Counted from the stretch's first letter, positions 51,604-61,553 are shown. The stretch is 64,000 nucleotides of DNA from 2-12-FULL-35-15 sp036386835 (GCA_036386835.1 DASVUX010000009.1:1-64000); one strand, 5' to 3'. A program made the numbers and translations. The notes: generated by a model not told the origin, from the letters alone.

Positions 51604-53496
51604 CTATCCCTCTATCGAATTTTCTGTCAGCCAGTTTTCAAGCACTACAAGATACCATATACGCGACCATGTTACACGCGGGTCATCCGATAAGAAATCA
51701 GTCCAAAGCTTCATCACCCCCCGCTCATTGAACATTTTTCTGCGGGAAAGTGAAATCATTCTTTGCTCACAGAATTGTTTAAGCTCATTCTTCATCCAGT
51801 TTTTCCACGGGAAAGTAAAGCCCATTTTCGGACGGTTAACCACTTCCTCCGGTAAAATATCCCCTAATGAGTCAACCAGCAATTTCTTAGGCGATGCAGT
51901 ACTTTTAAACTTATCCGGCACCCCGAGTACATATTCAACAAGGGTATAATCAATAAATGGGACACGGACTTCAAGTGCAAGTGCCATGCTCATCTGGTCT
52001 GTATCGCGCAGGAGTATATTCTGCATGTAAGTGGAGATCTCGGCAATCGATACTTTTGTGATCTGCGGCAGGTGAGTCATATCCTGATCTGTGATTATTT
52101 TGCTGACACTGTTTCCTGAAAGGGTTCCCGCATTTAAAATTTCCGAGATCTGTTCATCCATGAGCACCTGCCTGGACAATGCATAAAATGAATCAAAGTT
52201 GATCTTCGGCTGCCTCAGCAGTGCTGCTATCTTTTCTGAAGCCACCCCTTTTTTCATTTCCGTTAATATACTTCCACCCATGCTTCGAACTCCACGAGGG
52301 ACAAGGTTCAGCCAGTTCTTCTTATTTAATTCGAGTGACCGTTTGAAAACATCATAACCGGCAAAAAGCTCATCGCCTCCCAATCCCGACAATGCCATTG
52401 TAATGCCGGCCGCTTTTGTGGCTTTTGAAACAATGTAAGTGTTAGGGCCATCCCCGCTCGGATGATCCATTGCTTTTAAGGCGTTAGGCAGCTCCTTCAG
52501 AAAGTCCGCCGGTGAAAGTTTTATCTCATGATGATCAGTATTGAATTTTTTGGCGATCAGCTGCGCATACTTTGCTTCCGAGAATTCACTTTCATCAAAG
52601 GTTACAGAAAATGTCCTCACCTTTTCAGAAGAAACCTTATTCATCAATCCCACAACTGCGCTTGAATCGATCCCTCCGGAAAGGAATGCACCGAAAGGAA
52701 CATCTGCGATCAGGCGTCTTTCAACAGCGGATGTTAAAAGGCTGTTCACATCGGAGCATACTTCCTGATAACTTTTGCCTTTTGAACCTTCTGAAATATT
52801 ATCTGTGAGACTCCAGTACTCCCTGATTTTTACATCAGCATCACTAATAGTGACGCAATGACCCGGCATGAGCATTTTTACACCTTTTACCATTGTATTG
52901 GGAGCGTGAACTGTCTGATAACGGAGATAATCTTTCAGTCCCTCAGGATCAACTCTCCTGGGAATTATATTACCTGCAAGCAATGAACGAAGCTCCGAAG
53001 AAAAAGCAAATACACCATTCGTAAAGAAATAGTAAAGTGGTTTTATACCGAGCCTGTCTCTAGCAATAAAAAGTTTTTTTTCCAATATATCCCAAATGGC
53101 AAAAGCATACATTCCATTGAAACGTTTCAGGCAGTCAGCACCCCATCTGGCGTAAGCAGCGATGATAACTTCGGTATCCGTGTTTGTCTGGAAGAGATAA
53201 GCCTGCTGTCCGGAACCTGTTATTACTCTTTGTAATTCGAATTTCAGTTGCCGGTAGTTGTAAAGTTCACCGTTATAAACTATGTGATAGCGCTTGTCAA
53301 AAGAAACCATGGGCTGGTGTCCGGCAGCGGAAAGATCAATAATAGAAAGTCTTCTGTGTCCCAAGGCGATGTTCTCTTCAACAAAATCTCCTTCATCATC
53401 CGGCCCGCGGTGTTTCATGCAGGTATTCATCATAGCTATTTTTTCTTTAGCAGTCTGAACATTCTTTAAACCGTATATTCCATTAATCCCGCACAT
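51604..53496 (-). CDS. asnB: Asparagine synthase (glutamine-hydrolysing)
   Basis: This 630-residue enzyme has the catalytic Cys2 (MCGINGIYG), an N-terminal glutaminase domain (about residues 2-215) and a synthetase domain with the PP-loop SGGIDSSAVVGL. In glycan loci AsnB-like enzymes often amidate uronic acids or aminoacyl groups rather than make free asparagine. The placement between a WecE-type aminotransferase and a GT4 supports that reading, but the substrate is not proven. It overlaps the aminotransferase gene by 14 bases. Confidence 0.92.
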   Translation of the reverse strand: MCGINGIYGLKNVQTAKEKIAMMNTCMKHRGPDDEGDFVEENIALGHRRLSIIDLSAAGHQPMVSFDKRYHIVYNGELYNYRQLKFELQRVITGSGQQAYLFQTNTDTEVIIAAYARWGADCLKRFNGMYAFAIWDILEKKLFIARDRLGIKPLYYFFTNGVFAFSSELRSLLAGNIIPRRVDPEGLKDYLRYQTVHAPNTMVKGVKMLMPGHCVTISDADVKIREYWSLTDNISEGSKGKSYQEVCSDVNSLLTSAVERRLIADVPFGAFLSGGIDSSAVVGLMNKVSSEKVRTFSVTFDESEFSEAKYAQLIAKKFNTDHHEIKLSPADFLKELPNALKAMDHPSGDGPNTYIVSKATKAAGITMALSGLGGDELFAGYDVFKRSLELNKKNWLNLVPRGVRSMGGSILTEMKKGVASEKIAALLRQPKINFDSFYALSRQVLMDEQISEILNAGTLSGNSVSKIITDQDMTHLPQITKVSIAEISTYMQNILLRDTDQMSMALALEVRVPFIDYTLVEYVLGVPDKFKSTASPKKLLVDSLGDILPEEVVNRPKMGFTFPWKNWMKNELKQFCEQRMISLSRRKMFNERGVMKLWTDFLSDDPRVTWSRIWYLVVLENWLTENSIEG

Positions 53497-54622
53497 CTGA
53501 ACATTTATAAAATTCTATAACCTTATCACAAATATGCCCTGTTTCTGTCTCAGTGAGATCGAAATACAGGGGTAATCTTATTATACACTGACTGTAGCGA
53601 TCGGCTTCAGGCAATTCTTCTCCTTCATAATTCTTTTTGAAATAATGGCTTTGATGTAAGGCCTGGTAATGAAAAACTGACTGTATGCCATTATCTTTAA
53701 GATATCTTATCAATAAATCCCTTTCATTCATATTCCTGCAGACCAAATAAAATAAATGAGCATTGTTAGTTGCATAATCAGGTATTGCAGGCAAAGCAAT
53801 TCCTTTGCTACACAAGAAATCCAGGCGTTTATAATAATACTGCCATATATTCTTCCTCCTTTTTTGAACAACATCAATATTTCTTAACTGTGAAAGTAAG
53901 AAAGCGCTGGCGAGTGTACTTGGAACTGCAGAAAAACCAAGATTCATCCACTCATATTTATTGACTTCTCCTTTTAAAAAAGCAGACTTGTTTGTTCCTT
54001 TGTTTCTGATTATTTCAGCCCTATCAAAAAGTTCGGGGTTATTTATAGAAATGAATCCCCCTTCACCACAATGAATATTCTTGGTTTCATGAAAAGAAAA
54101 GCAACCGATATCCCCAATTGATCCAAGTGGCTTCCCTTTATAAAATGAGTCGATACACTGAGCTGCATCTTCTATAATAAATAACTTAAATTTGGAAGCA
54201 ATTTTTTTAATTTTTTCCATATTGCAGGCTACACCGGCATAATGCACCACCACGATGGCTTTGGTATTAAGCGTGACCAGTTTTTCAATTTTATCCTCAT
54301 CAATGCCAGGATGATCGGATCTGCTGTCTGCAAAAATGATCCTTGCACCTCTTAATGCGAATGCATTGGCTGTTGACACGTATGTATATGACGGAATTAT
54401 TACCTCGTCCCCTTCTCTAATATTAAAAAGCAACGCTGCCATTTCAAGGGCAATGGTACATGAATTTGTAAGAGAAACTTTAGGAAAATTATATTTGGTT
54501 TCGAGTAAAGACTCACACTTCTTCAATATAATTGTATCACCGGTGAGTATCTTGGTTTCCATTGCATCAGCAATTGAAGACATCTCTTTACCGGAATAAT
54601 ATGGTTTATTGAAGGGGATCAA
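53483..54622 (-). CDS. wecE: dTDP-4-amino-4,6-dideoxygalactose transaminase
   Basis: This 379-residue DegT-family PLP aminotransferase closely resembles E. coli WecE/RffA: MIPFNKPYYSGKE, the GDEVIIPSYTYVSTANAF run, VHYAGVACNMEKI, EDAAQ and the Schiff-base Lys181 in SFHETKNIHCGEGG. WecE aminates dTDP-4-keto-6-deoxyglucose to dTDP-4-amino-4,6-dideoxygalactose (Fuc4N). The substrate-making genes rmlA and rmlB are not in the window and must lie elsewhere. It is followed by asnB with a 14-base overlap and preceded one base away by an epimerase gene. Confidence 0.9.
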   Translation of the reverse strand: MIPFNKPYYSGKEMSSIADAMETKILTGDTIILKKCESLLETKYNFPKVSLTNSCTIALEMAALLFNIREGDEVIIPSYTYVSTANAFALRGARIIFADSRSDHPGIDEDKIEKLVTLNTKAIVVVHYAGVACNMEKIKKIASKFKLFIIEDAAQCIDSFYKGKPLGSIGDIGCFSFHETKNIHCGEGGFISINNPELFDRAEIIRNKGTNKSAFLKGEVNKYEWMNLGFSAVPSTLASAFLLSQLRNIDVVQKRRKNIWQYYYKRLDFLCSKGIALPAIPDYATNNAHLFYLVCRNMNERDLLIRYLKDNGIQSVFHYQALHQSHYFKKNYEGEELPEADRYSQCIIRLPLYFDLTETETGHICDKVIEFYKCSDVRD

Positions 54623-54623
54623 A

Positions 54624-55571
54624 TCACAAACCGATTGAAGATAAAAAAAAAGGGGAGGAAATCATTTTATTAAGACCCTCTTCCAGTGTAATTAAAGGTC
54701 TTCCGAGTATTTCCCTCATTTTTGAATTATCCGGTTGCCTACGGGTCATATCCCCTTCTTTTAATGGTGGGAGATGAATGATACGGGAAGAGGAAGCCGT
54801 AAGCTTTATGATCAGTTGAGCCAGTTCCAGAACAGTACATAACTTGTCGTTCCCAATATTTACTACATCATTAACTTCTTTATTGTTATAAAAACAATTA
54901 AGACATGTATCCACTGTATCATCGACATAAGTAAATGTCCTTGTCTGGAGTCCGTCACCGTAAATAGTAATGTCATTGCCTTTCAGGGCAGCAGCAAGAA
55001 ATCTTGCAACAACAAAATCAGTACTTTGATTAGGACCATAAGTATTAAAAAAACGAAAAATTGTATAATTAAGGTTATATTCCTGATAATAACTCTTGCA
55101 GAATGATTCTCCAACATTTTTAACAACTGCATAAGGCACTCTTGAATTCAAAGGCGTAGTTTCCTCATGCTGCGGAAGAACAACAGGTTCACCATATACT
55201 TCAGAAGAAGAAGAAAAAAACACTCTTTTGACAGAAGTATTTTTTGCAAGATCAAGCACATTTCTGATCCCATCAATATCCTTAAGCACTTTAACAGGAT
55301 TTTCCTGTGTACGGGTCACACCAACAACAGCAGCAAAATGGAATACATAATCAAATTTATGAGACGACATAATCGGAGAGATTTCCTGACGGTCATTAAC
55401 ATCGGCTTTGATGAACTCCCACTGCATGTTTAAAGACTTAGGAAGCTTTGATAAAAATCCGGTGGAAAGATTATCGACAATAACTACATGATTATCCTTT
55501 TGAGTAATAAGCTTTTCAACCAGAGCACTGCCTACATTCCCAGCCCCGCCAGTTACTAATATTTTTTTCAT
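54624..55571 (-). CDS. NAD-dependent NDP-sugar epimerase/dehydratase
   Basis: This 315-residue extended SDR has the cofactor motif TGGAGNVGSAL (from residue 7), VDNLSTGF, HFAAVVGV, SSSSEVYG and the Tyr-x3-Lys of VPYAVVKN. It fits the UDP-glucose 4-epimerase-like group of nucleotide-sugar enzymes; the actual reaction (4-epimerisation, decarboxylation or dehydration) cannot be read from the motifs. It shares an ATGA overlap with the GT4 gene upstream and sits one base before wecE. Confidence 0.88.
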   Translation of the reverse strand: MKKILVTGGAGNVGSALVEKLITQKDNHVVIVDNLSTGFLSKLPKSLNMQWEFIKADVNDRQEISPIMSSHKFDYVFHFAAVVGVTRTQENPVKVLKDIDGIRNVLDLAKNTSVKRVFFSSSSEVYGEPVVLPQHEETTPLNSRVPYAVVKNVGESFCKSYYQEYNLNYTIFRFFNTYGPNQSTDFVVARFLAAALKGNDITIYGDGLQTRTFTYVDDTVDTCLNCFYNNKEVNDVVNIGNDKLCTVLELAQLIIKLTASSSRIIHLPPLKEGDMTRRQPDNSKMREILGRPLITLEEGLNKMISSPFFLSSIGL

Positions 55572-56617
55572 AGTAAAGAAATTATTTGCTTAGCCCAAAT
55601 CTGAGGAGTGATTACTTTTGCCTTTCTTACACTTTCATTTGACATTTTAATCAGATGAACATTATCCTTGTTCATAATCTTTAAAAGTACCTCCTTCAAT
55701 TCTTTAATGTTTCCTGCACTGTAAATATAACCATTTAAATTATTCTGAACAAAAGCGGTAGAAGCACCAACCTCGCCTGTACAAATTACAGGAAAGCCTG
55801 CACTTACATATTCGTGAACAACAACTCCCCATGGCTCAAAATGGCTGGGAAGGATGAAAACACCTGTATTTCTAATATAGTCTGCCAGATCGCCTGGCTG
55901 AACAAATCCAAAATGCATGATCTTAGGGTGTTTGATCTTAGGTATGTCCCCGGCTCCCAAACACCATAACTCCCACCCATTAGGAGACTCCTCCTGTAAT
56001 TCCAAGAATGCCTGCCAGAGATCCCTGATGCCTTTGTGCTCAACATACCTTCCTACATACAGGAAACGTTTTGGAAAGTCCATTTCCTTAAATGCTCTAT
56101 TTCGCTCATACTGCATATTAAAGAAATTATAATCGCAGCAATAAAATCCTGTAAGTATATTTTCATTTTTAAACCCCAGCTTCAATGCATATCTTTTCTG
56201 AGGTTCGCCAGGAACCCAGCAATATGAAAAATGATTCAGAATCCGAAACGGGCTTACCAGGCAAGCGATATATTGCTTCAAGGTACCCTTCCATTGATTA
56301 TCGAAACCAAGAATCACCGGAACCTTTTTTTTATGCCTTTTGCAAACCCTGAGATAACCTTTATCCGTCCATCCACTTGAATATATTACAGATGGGTCAA
56401 TTTCTGCAATAAGCAGGGTAAGTTCAGTATCATTATAATCCGTTCGGTTATAAATAAATATATCTGAAGAGAAAGAAAAGTTAAAAGGAGCCTCAGCATT
56501 TACATTCCAGCGAACTATATGAATTTCAAGAGCAGGGTGTTTCTGTAACTCCTCTACACAGGCAAGAAAGTATGTTGCCAGTTCTGTATAAAGAAAAACT
56601 ATTTTCTTCTTTTCCAT
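55568..56617 (-). CDS. Family 4 glycosyltransferase
   Basis: This 349-residue GT-B enzyme has the GT4 donor-domain signatures KRFLYVGRYVEHKGI and a complete E-x7-E motif in HFEPWGVVVHEYVSAG. It probably assembles one linkage of the surface polymer in the cytoplasm. It overlaps the metallophosphoesterase gene by 19 bases at its 5' end and the epimerase gene by 4 bases at its 3' end, so it is an integral member of the operon. Confidence 0.9.
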   Translation of the reverse strand: MEKKKIVFLYTELATYFLACVEELQKHPALEIHIVRWNVNAEAPFNFSFSSDIFIYNRTDYNDTELTLLIAEIDPSVIYSSGWTDKGYLRVCKRHKKKVPVILGFDNQWKGTLKQYIACLVSPFRILNHFSYCWVPGEPQKRYALKLGFKNENILTGFYCCDYNFFNMQYERNRAFKEMDFPKRFLYVGRYVEHKGIRDLWQAFLELQEESPNGWELWCLGAGDIPKIKHPKIMHFGFVQPGDLADYIRNTGVFILPSHFEPWGVVVHEYVSAGFPVICTGEVGASTAFVQNNLNGYIYSAGNIKELKEVLLKIMNKDNVHLIKMSNESVRKAKVITPQIWAKQIISLL

Positions 56618-57660
56618 TTCCTGCTAAGAAAAATTAAAAGAAAAATCAGACTGGCACTTAACATTCCAAACCAGAAGTAACAATGCCTTACCATTTGAAA
56701 AGTGAGATATGGAATTAACCTGTAATTGAATCTTTCTTCGGGAGCAACGGTACTGCTCCAGAACGCGATATCATAGCTTTCAATTTCTTTAAGTTCCTGC
56801 CCTGTTAAAGAAATGCATTTAAATTTAACCCCTGAATCATTTATTGTGACGTAAAGAACTGCATCCCTTGGCAAATCTCTTATTGCGGTCTGCATAAAAA
56901 CAATGCCTGTTACCGGATCTTTATCATAAAAAAAAGAAGCCGGTCCTCCGGCAACAGAACCTGACATCCAGTAAACGCTTTTTGTTTTAGCAACCGGTAA
57001 AAGCAATGGCTTAATTTCATTCTCAAAATTATTACTGCCTATTTCAGTTCTGGTATTACCGGCAAAAAGCCCTTCATACCGCTTATTATTTTCGGCCCAC
57101 ACAGGCCGGTGAGAGAATATAAAAATATTTTCAAATTGTTCCTGGGCTGTGGTTAAGGTTGTTTTAAAAAATCCAAGCTGAGTATTTTTAATACTACCAT
57201 CATTTTCTTCTGTATTTAATACAATAAATAAATTTTGGTTTATACTGAAAGAATAAAATGTTTCTCCGAAAAGTTTGCTGTAAACATTCCCGTTTGAAAG
57301 ATCATGATTACCCACAGCATTAAATAAAGGCATTTGAAGTTTATTAAACAAACTCCTGCTGTAATTCTTAATATAGGTATCATTCACATCAAGAAAAAGA
57401 TCGCCTAAAGACATTAAAAACTGCGGCTCAAGTTTATTGATAGTATCGATGCCCGAAAGCAATGTAGAAGCGGGAAAGGTGGACTGATTCGCAGATGATC
57501 CGTGAAAGTGACCGCTGACAATAAAAGTAAGTTCTTTTTTTGCGCTTTCAATATTTATACTTTTATTGTTAAATGGTGAAATTATCTGTGCAGATAATAC
57601 TGACAGTTTAAAAAGAAATAAAATAACAAGGAATGACTTAAGAATGTTTCTTTTTACCAC
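56599..57660 (-). CDS. Membrane-anchored metallophosphoesterase-like protein with degenerate motifs
   Basis: This 353-residue exported protein has an N-terminal signal sequence (about residues 1-24, ending in LSAQ), a calcineurin-like domain and one C-terminal membrane helix (about 325-347) with a basic tail (RKWKRRK). Motifs GDLFLD, GNHD and SHRPVW are present. However, the first D-x-H reads HFH (VSGHFHG), and the final GHxH is replaced by SGSVAGG. Metal binding may therefore be incomplete and the protein may bind rather than cleave phosphate esters. Its topology puts the domain in the periplasm. It overlaps the CotH gene upstream by 23 bases and the GT4 gene by 19. Confidence 0.8.
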   Translation of the reverse strand: MVKRNILKSFLVILFLFKLSVLSAQIISPFNNKSINIESAKKELTFIVSGHFHGSSANQSTFPASTLLSGIDTINKLEPQFLMSLGDLFLDVNDTYIKNYSRSLFNKLQMPLFNAVGNHDLSNGNVYSKLFGETFYSFSINQNLFIVLNTEENDGSIKNTQLGFFKTTLTTAQEQFENIFIFSHRPVWAENNKRYEGLFAGNTRTEIGSNNFENEIKPLLLPVAKTKSVYWMSGSVAGGPASFFYDKDPVTGIVFMQTAIRDLPRDAVLYVTINDSGVKFKCISLTGQELKEIESYDIAFWSSTVAPEERFNYRLIPYLTFQMVRHCYFWFGMLSASLIFLLIFLSRKWKRRK

Positions 57661-60235
57661 TTTGAATAATATTTTCTACATTTTCCACACTTTCAGAGAT
57701 CCCGGCTCCATTAATCTGAAGAAAAGACTTCACATCTTTTATATAATTTCGCGAAACTCCTTTTAGAGTTAATCCGCTTATCTTTACCGAAGGATGCCCG
57801 CCATGATTTTTAAATGCAGCAATTCCAAAGCGGCTTTCGATTATGTCAACTTTATTAATTGTTACCAAGGCTTTATCTTCAACCGAAATCGCAACACCGG
57901 AATGTTTAATTGTGATATCTCCTCCGGTTAATTGGGTGCCATTTTTAATATTCAGAGCTTTATTTGACGACCCGCTGATATACAATCCGCTTATTTTAAC
58001 TTTAGCCATTGTCAGATCCAATGCATTGTTAACACACTCCTCAAAAACACAATGATCAAATGAACCTTCTGAAAAATCAATCTTAACAGCATTATGACGC
58101 ATTTGTTTAAACATACATTCTTTAAGAGCAAATTTTGATCTGATAATATTCAATACAAATTCAGATTTCCCGTTATAAAAACTGCACTGTTTAAAAACAA
58201 CCGGTGATTCATAAAAAGTCAAATACGATTTTCGTGTCCATTGTTCATCCTTAATTACCGGCATATTACGAATAACAACGTATTCGAACACTGAGGCATC
58301 TGAATTAATGAATTCAATACCCTGTGATGATGAATCTGTAGAAGTAATTAAAATATTCTCTTCTTCATTCCCTGTGAATATAAAAGGTGAATATGAAATC
58401 AGCTTAGCCCCATTTACCATATTAATAGTTACTCCTGCAGAAGCCATAACACGATAACCGGCAGGAACTATTAGATCTTTATCGACCTTATTATTTCCCG
58501 GTTTGATAATTATGGTAGAACTTTCTTCATTTATCACCAGGAACGGGAAACTCTTAATATTCCCTGTTCTGTTTTTCAGGTCCTCAGTTATAAATTCGGT
58601 TTCAGTATGTGGGTACGGGAACACATCTGCCTGTTGAATGTTTTCTTCACCAAGTATAGTATAATTCAATTTAAGATCCTGCAGTAATGAATCATTCCAG
58701 ATAAACCCATCTGGCATAACGAATAACAGATCTTTATACTTCACATATTCATTCGCCTGCTTTGCAGGCAAGATCGACTTTCGTTCGGCATAAAATTTAA
58801 TTTTTCCGGATGATAAAAAAAGAAGTTCCACTGGTAAAGACTCAATTGCTCCGGCTTGGATCAATACTTTATTATCAGAAACTTTTTTAAAGTATGTATG
58901 AACAGATTTAGGAGCAGATAAAATCTGGCGGATCATTTTCTGGTTCAGGTAATAGTTTGTTTTATCAAATTTTTTGTAAGGGAATTCTTTGTTTAATATT
59001 CTCAGATTATCAGTAAGCTCTTTATCAGAAGAACTGAAAAAAGTATCCAGATAAGAAGGGTCAGAAATTTTTCTCAATTGTTTTATGTAGGCTCTGAAAA
59101 AACGTTCATCACTGAAAATGGCTGTATGAAAATCTTTATAAGGTTGAAGACTATCAGGTTGTGTAAATTTATAGTTGCCTGAAATATGCTGAAAAGGGAA
59201 TACAGTAAAACTTTCATAAGCTACAGGCTCAAGCTTAGCTGTTACCGGATTGTAATAATATTTTATATCACTCCAATCGATACTGTGAATACCACCCACC
59301 AAATCAATAACTGCGTGAAACCTTGCTAAACGCTCAATATCGAAAGTTTCGGAAGCTGAAAGCTTTTTTGTTCTGAAACCTTCCATCAAAGCCATTGCTT
59401 TCAAATAATACAGACGCTGCACAGAATCTTTTAATATCTTATCATCACGATATGCCTGAACGTAAGAAGAATAATACGAGGCGAACTCTGCAAGCGGCTG
59501 TGACCGTTTAAGCTCATTAAAGCGGTCCACCCAGTATAAATCAGGGTTAAATCGGATGATCGGACCTTTTTTACGGTTATTATTTTCTATCAGCTCTTCG
59601 TCAAAATTTTCCTCAACAGCATAAATACCCCAATCTTTCCCGTTTACAGAAACGTTTATAAACTTATAACGCAGAGCAATCACATCTTCCCGTTTCATAA
59701 GTTCATGATATATCCATTCGTAAATATATCCTCTTGTTCCGGGATGCTGAATAGAAAACCGTTTCATACCCATAAATGACTCATTATCCTTTATTTTAAT
59801 ACGAAACGACCATTTATTATCCTGGAGATGGTCGGTCATGTGACCTTTTAATCTTAACTTAACTTTTATCTTTTTGCCTTTATACTCAAGTGTTGCGGAA
59901 ACATACTCTCCATCCTGATCATTAATAATCACTCCCCGTTCCAAAGCGTTCTGCCTGTTCTTTTCAAGTATATTCAAGTCTTTATTCTTAATTTCTATAG
60001 AAATCGATTCAGGATCGGCCTTTCTGCCATTCCAATAATTTGATCCGACAGTTTTTACAAAATCCAATAACCCGGAATAACCCTTGGTTTTTAGAAATTC
60101 AGAGGAATAAATGCAGGCAAAAGAAACACATAAAATAAAAATCAAAGCAAGAGAACGCTTAATAGCTCTCTTATTGGTCTTAAAAAATATTTTGAGGTGC
60201 TGAATCTGAGTCTTATCTCCTGATTTAATGTCCAT
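57638..60235 (-). CDS. CotH-kinase-family protein fused to a beta-helix domain
   Basis: This 865-residue protein has a cytoplasmic N-terminus, one membrane anchor (about residues 31-49), and a CotH-like kinase region (about 75-400). The conserved parts include KVKLRLKGHMTDH, WSFRIKIKD, GKDWGIYAVEENFDEEL and DWSDIKYYYNP. A C-terminal region (about 590-850) is rich in short strands with repeated FxxCxF and hydrophobic ladder patterns, suggesting a right-handed parallel beta-helix. CotH proteins are atypical kinases known for phosphorylating spore-coat proteins; here the domain would face the periplasm. The fusion to a beta-helix, a fold often used for binding polysaccharide, is notable. It overlaps the neighbouring genes by 23 and 11 bases. 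Confidence 0.82.
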   Translation of the reverse strand: MDIKSGDKTQIQHLKIFFKTNKRAIKRSLALIFILCVSFACIYSSEFLKTKGYSGLLDFVKTVGSNYWNGRKADPESISIEIKNKDLNILEKNRQNALERGVIINDQDGEYVSATLEYKGKKIKVKLRLKGHMTDHLQDNKWSFRIKIKDNESFMGMKRFSIQHPGTRGYIYEWIYHELMKREDVIALRYKFINVSVNGKDWGIYAVEENFDEELIENNNRKKGPIIRFNPDLYWVDRFNELKRSQPLAEFASYYSSYVQAYRDDKILKDSVQRLYYLKAMALMEGFRTKKLSASETFDIERLARFHAVIDLVGGIHSIDWSDIKYYYNPVTAKLEPVAYESFTVFPFQHISGNYKFTQPDSLQPYKDFHTAIFSDERFFRAYIKQLRKISDPSYLDTFFSSSDKELTDNLRILNKEFPYKKFDKTNYYLNQKMIRQILSAPKSVHTYFKKVSDNKVLIQAGAIESLPVELLFLSSGKIKFYAERKSILPAKQANEYVKYKDLLFVMPDGFIWNDSLLQDLKLNYTILGEENIQQADVFPYPHTETEFITEDLKNRTGNIKSFPFLVINEESSTIIIKPGNNKVDKDLIVPAGYRVMASAGVTINMVNGAKLISYSPFIFTGNEEENILITSTDSSSQGIEFINSDASVFEYVVIRNMPVIKDEQWTRKSYLTFYESPVVFKQCSFYNGKSEFVLNIIRSKFALKECMFKQMRHNAVKIDFSEGSFDHCVFEECVNNALDLTMAKVKISGLYISGSSNKALNIKNGTQLTGGDITIKHSGVAISVEDKALVTINKVDIIESRFGIAAFKNHGGHPSVKISGLTLKGVSRNYIKDVKSFLQINGAGISESVENVENIIQSGKKKHS

Positions 60236-61553
60236 ATGCTAAAATTTCAGAATTCCTGGTTTCCAGTACCGGCTCTGAATGAAATAATTCATCAGAGAGA
60301 ACAGTTAATATAATTAAAAATAAAATAGTATGGGGATTTAGGGATCCGACAAGCCATGACTCGAATATTGCAGTAAAGGTTACCGCAAAAAGAACCGGAA
60401 ATGCGAAATGCGTTTTTTTAGCCGCAGCGATAAAAACCAGGAAATATGATCTTAAGTAAATCAATAAACCTATAATTCCAAAATCCATCCAAAAAGTAAG
60501 GAAAGTGTTATGAACACCGCCTTGATGGCCCATTCTTGATAATAAATCCCAATTACTTCTCATATAATGTTCGTCATATCCAAATCCTTTACCAATAAAG
60601 AAATTTTCCTGGATGTGATTCCACGCAAACAACCAGGCTACATATCTTCCACTCCCATTTTCCAATGACTTTACCCTGAAAAAATCACCTAATCCCAATG
60701 AAGAAACGATGACCGATAAATTATTCCCTATAAGCTCTGCCAGAAAACCGATTACGATTACCATCAGAACTCCCAGGAAGGGATTTATCTTATAGAACTT
60801 CTGAAAAAAAACAAAAATAAGAACCCCGATAATCGAATTCCGGGAACCTGTTAAAAGCAAAGAAACAATCACCAAAGAATAAATAAAGATCACTTCGGTG
60901 GGTGTAAACATATTCTTATGCAGCTGACGCACAATCGTAAATAGAATAAACGCAAAAAAGCACAACAGTCCAAGGCCATTCGGATTACCTAAAATCCCCT
61001 GATAACGGCCGCTCGCAGGATAAACCAATTCACGATTGATTAGTATCATAATAAAGCTGACAATTAAGATTGTTGCAGCAAAAAACACAAAGTTCCGCAG
61101 AATTTCTGAACCATATTCTCTGTATAATCTGGTGAAATAATTAGGAACCACAAGAAACAGCAAAAAGTATGAAAGAGTTTTCTGAATGCTTACAGCAACG
61201 GTTTCAGTATAAAACAAACAATAAACCGAAATAAGAAAAAAAGGAATGAATATTTTATAAATAGAATTAAAGGGTTGGAACTCGCTCCGCTTAAGGATAA
61301 GAAACATAGCCAACATTGAGATATAAATGTTTTTTGCGGATTTGGCAAAAAGCAAGTGAGCCTCATAACTGTCTGACAATATCAGGATGAAAAAAAAACC
61401 AAAAAACATTTCCTGGTACAAGCCTCTGCGGTAAAGCAAGAGAAGTACGAGCGGCAAAACACCAAAAATAATGGGGCCACCGTACATACCTGTAACCAGC
61501 AAGAACACCAAAATAATGTATAGCTGTATATTTTCTTTGTAATACTCTCTCAC
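60225..61553 (-). CDS. O-antigen ligase / Wzy-type polymerase family membrane protein
   Basis: This 442-residue integral membrane protein has about ten predicted helices and a large periplasmic loop holding GSGRYVAWLFAW and FIGKGFGYDEHY, then MGHQGGVHNTFLTFWMDFG. This pattern, with the H-x-x-x-L/F loop signature, is typical of the Wzy_C O-antigen ligase/polymerase family (WaaL and Wzy). Sequence alone does not separate polymerase from ligase. It starts with GTG at 61553. A -7 box lies upstream, but the gene also overlaps the downstream CotH gene by 11 bases. Confidence 0.87.
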   Translation of the reverse strand: MREYYKENIQLYIILVFLLVTGMYGGPIIFGVLPLVLLLLYRRGLYQEMFFGFFFILILSDSYEAHLLFAKSAKNIYISMLAMFLILKRSEFQPFNSIYKIFIPFFLISVYCLFYTETVAVSIQKTLSYFLLFLVVPNYFTRLYREYGSEILRNFVFFAATILIVSFIMILINRELVYPASGRYQGILGNPNGLGLLCFFAFILFTIVRQLHKNMFTPTEVIFIYSLVIVSLLLTGSRNSIIGVLIFVFFQKFYKINPFLGVLMVIVIGFLAELIGNNLSVIVSSLGLGDFFRVKSLENGSGRYVAWLFAWNHIQENFFIGKGFGYDEHYMRSNWDLLSRMGHQGGVHNTFLTFWMDFGIIGLLIYLRSYFLVFIAAAKKTHFAFPVLFAVTFTAIFESWLVGSLNPHTILFLIILTVLSDELFHSEPVLETRNSEILAYGH

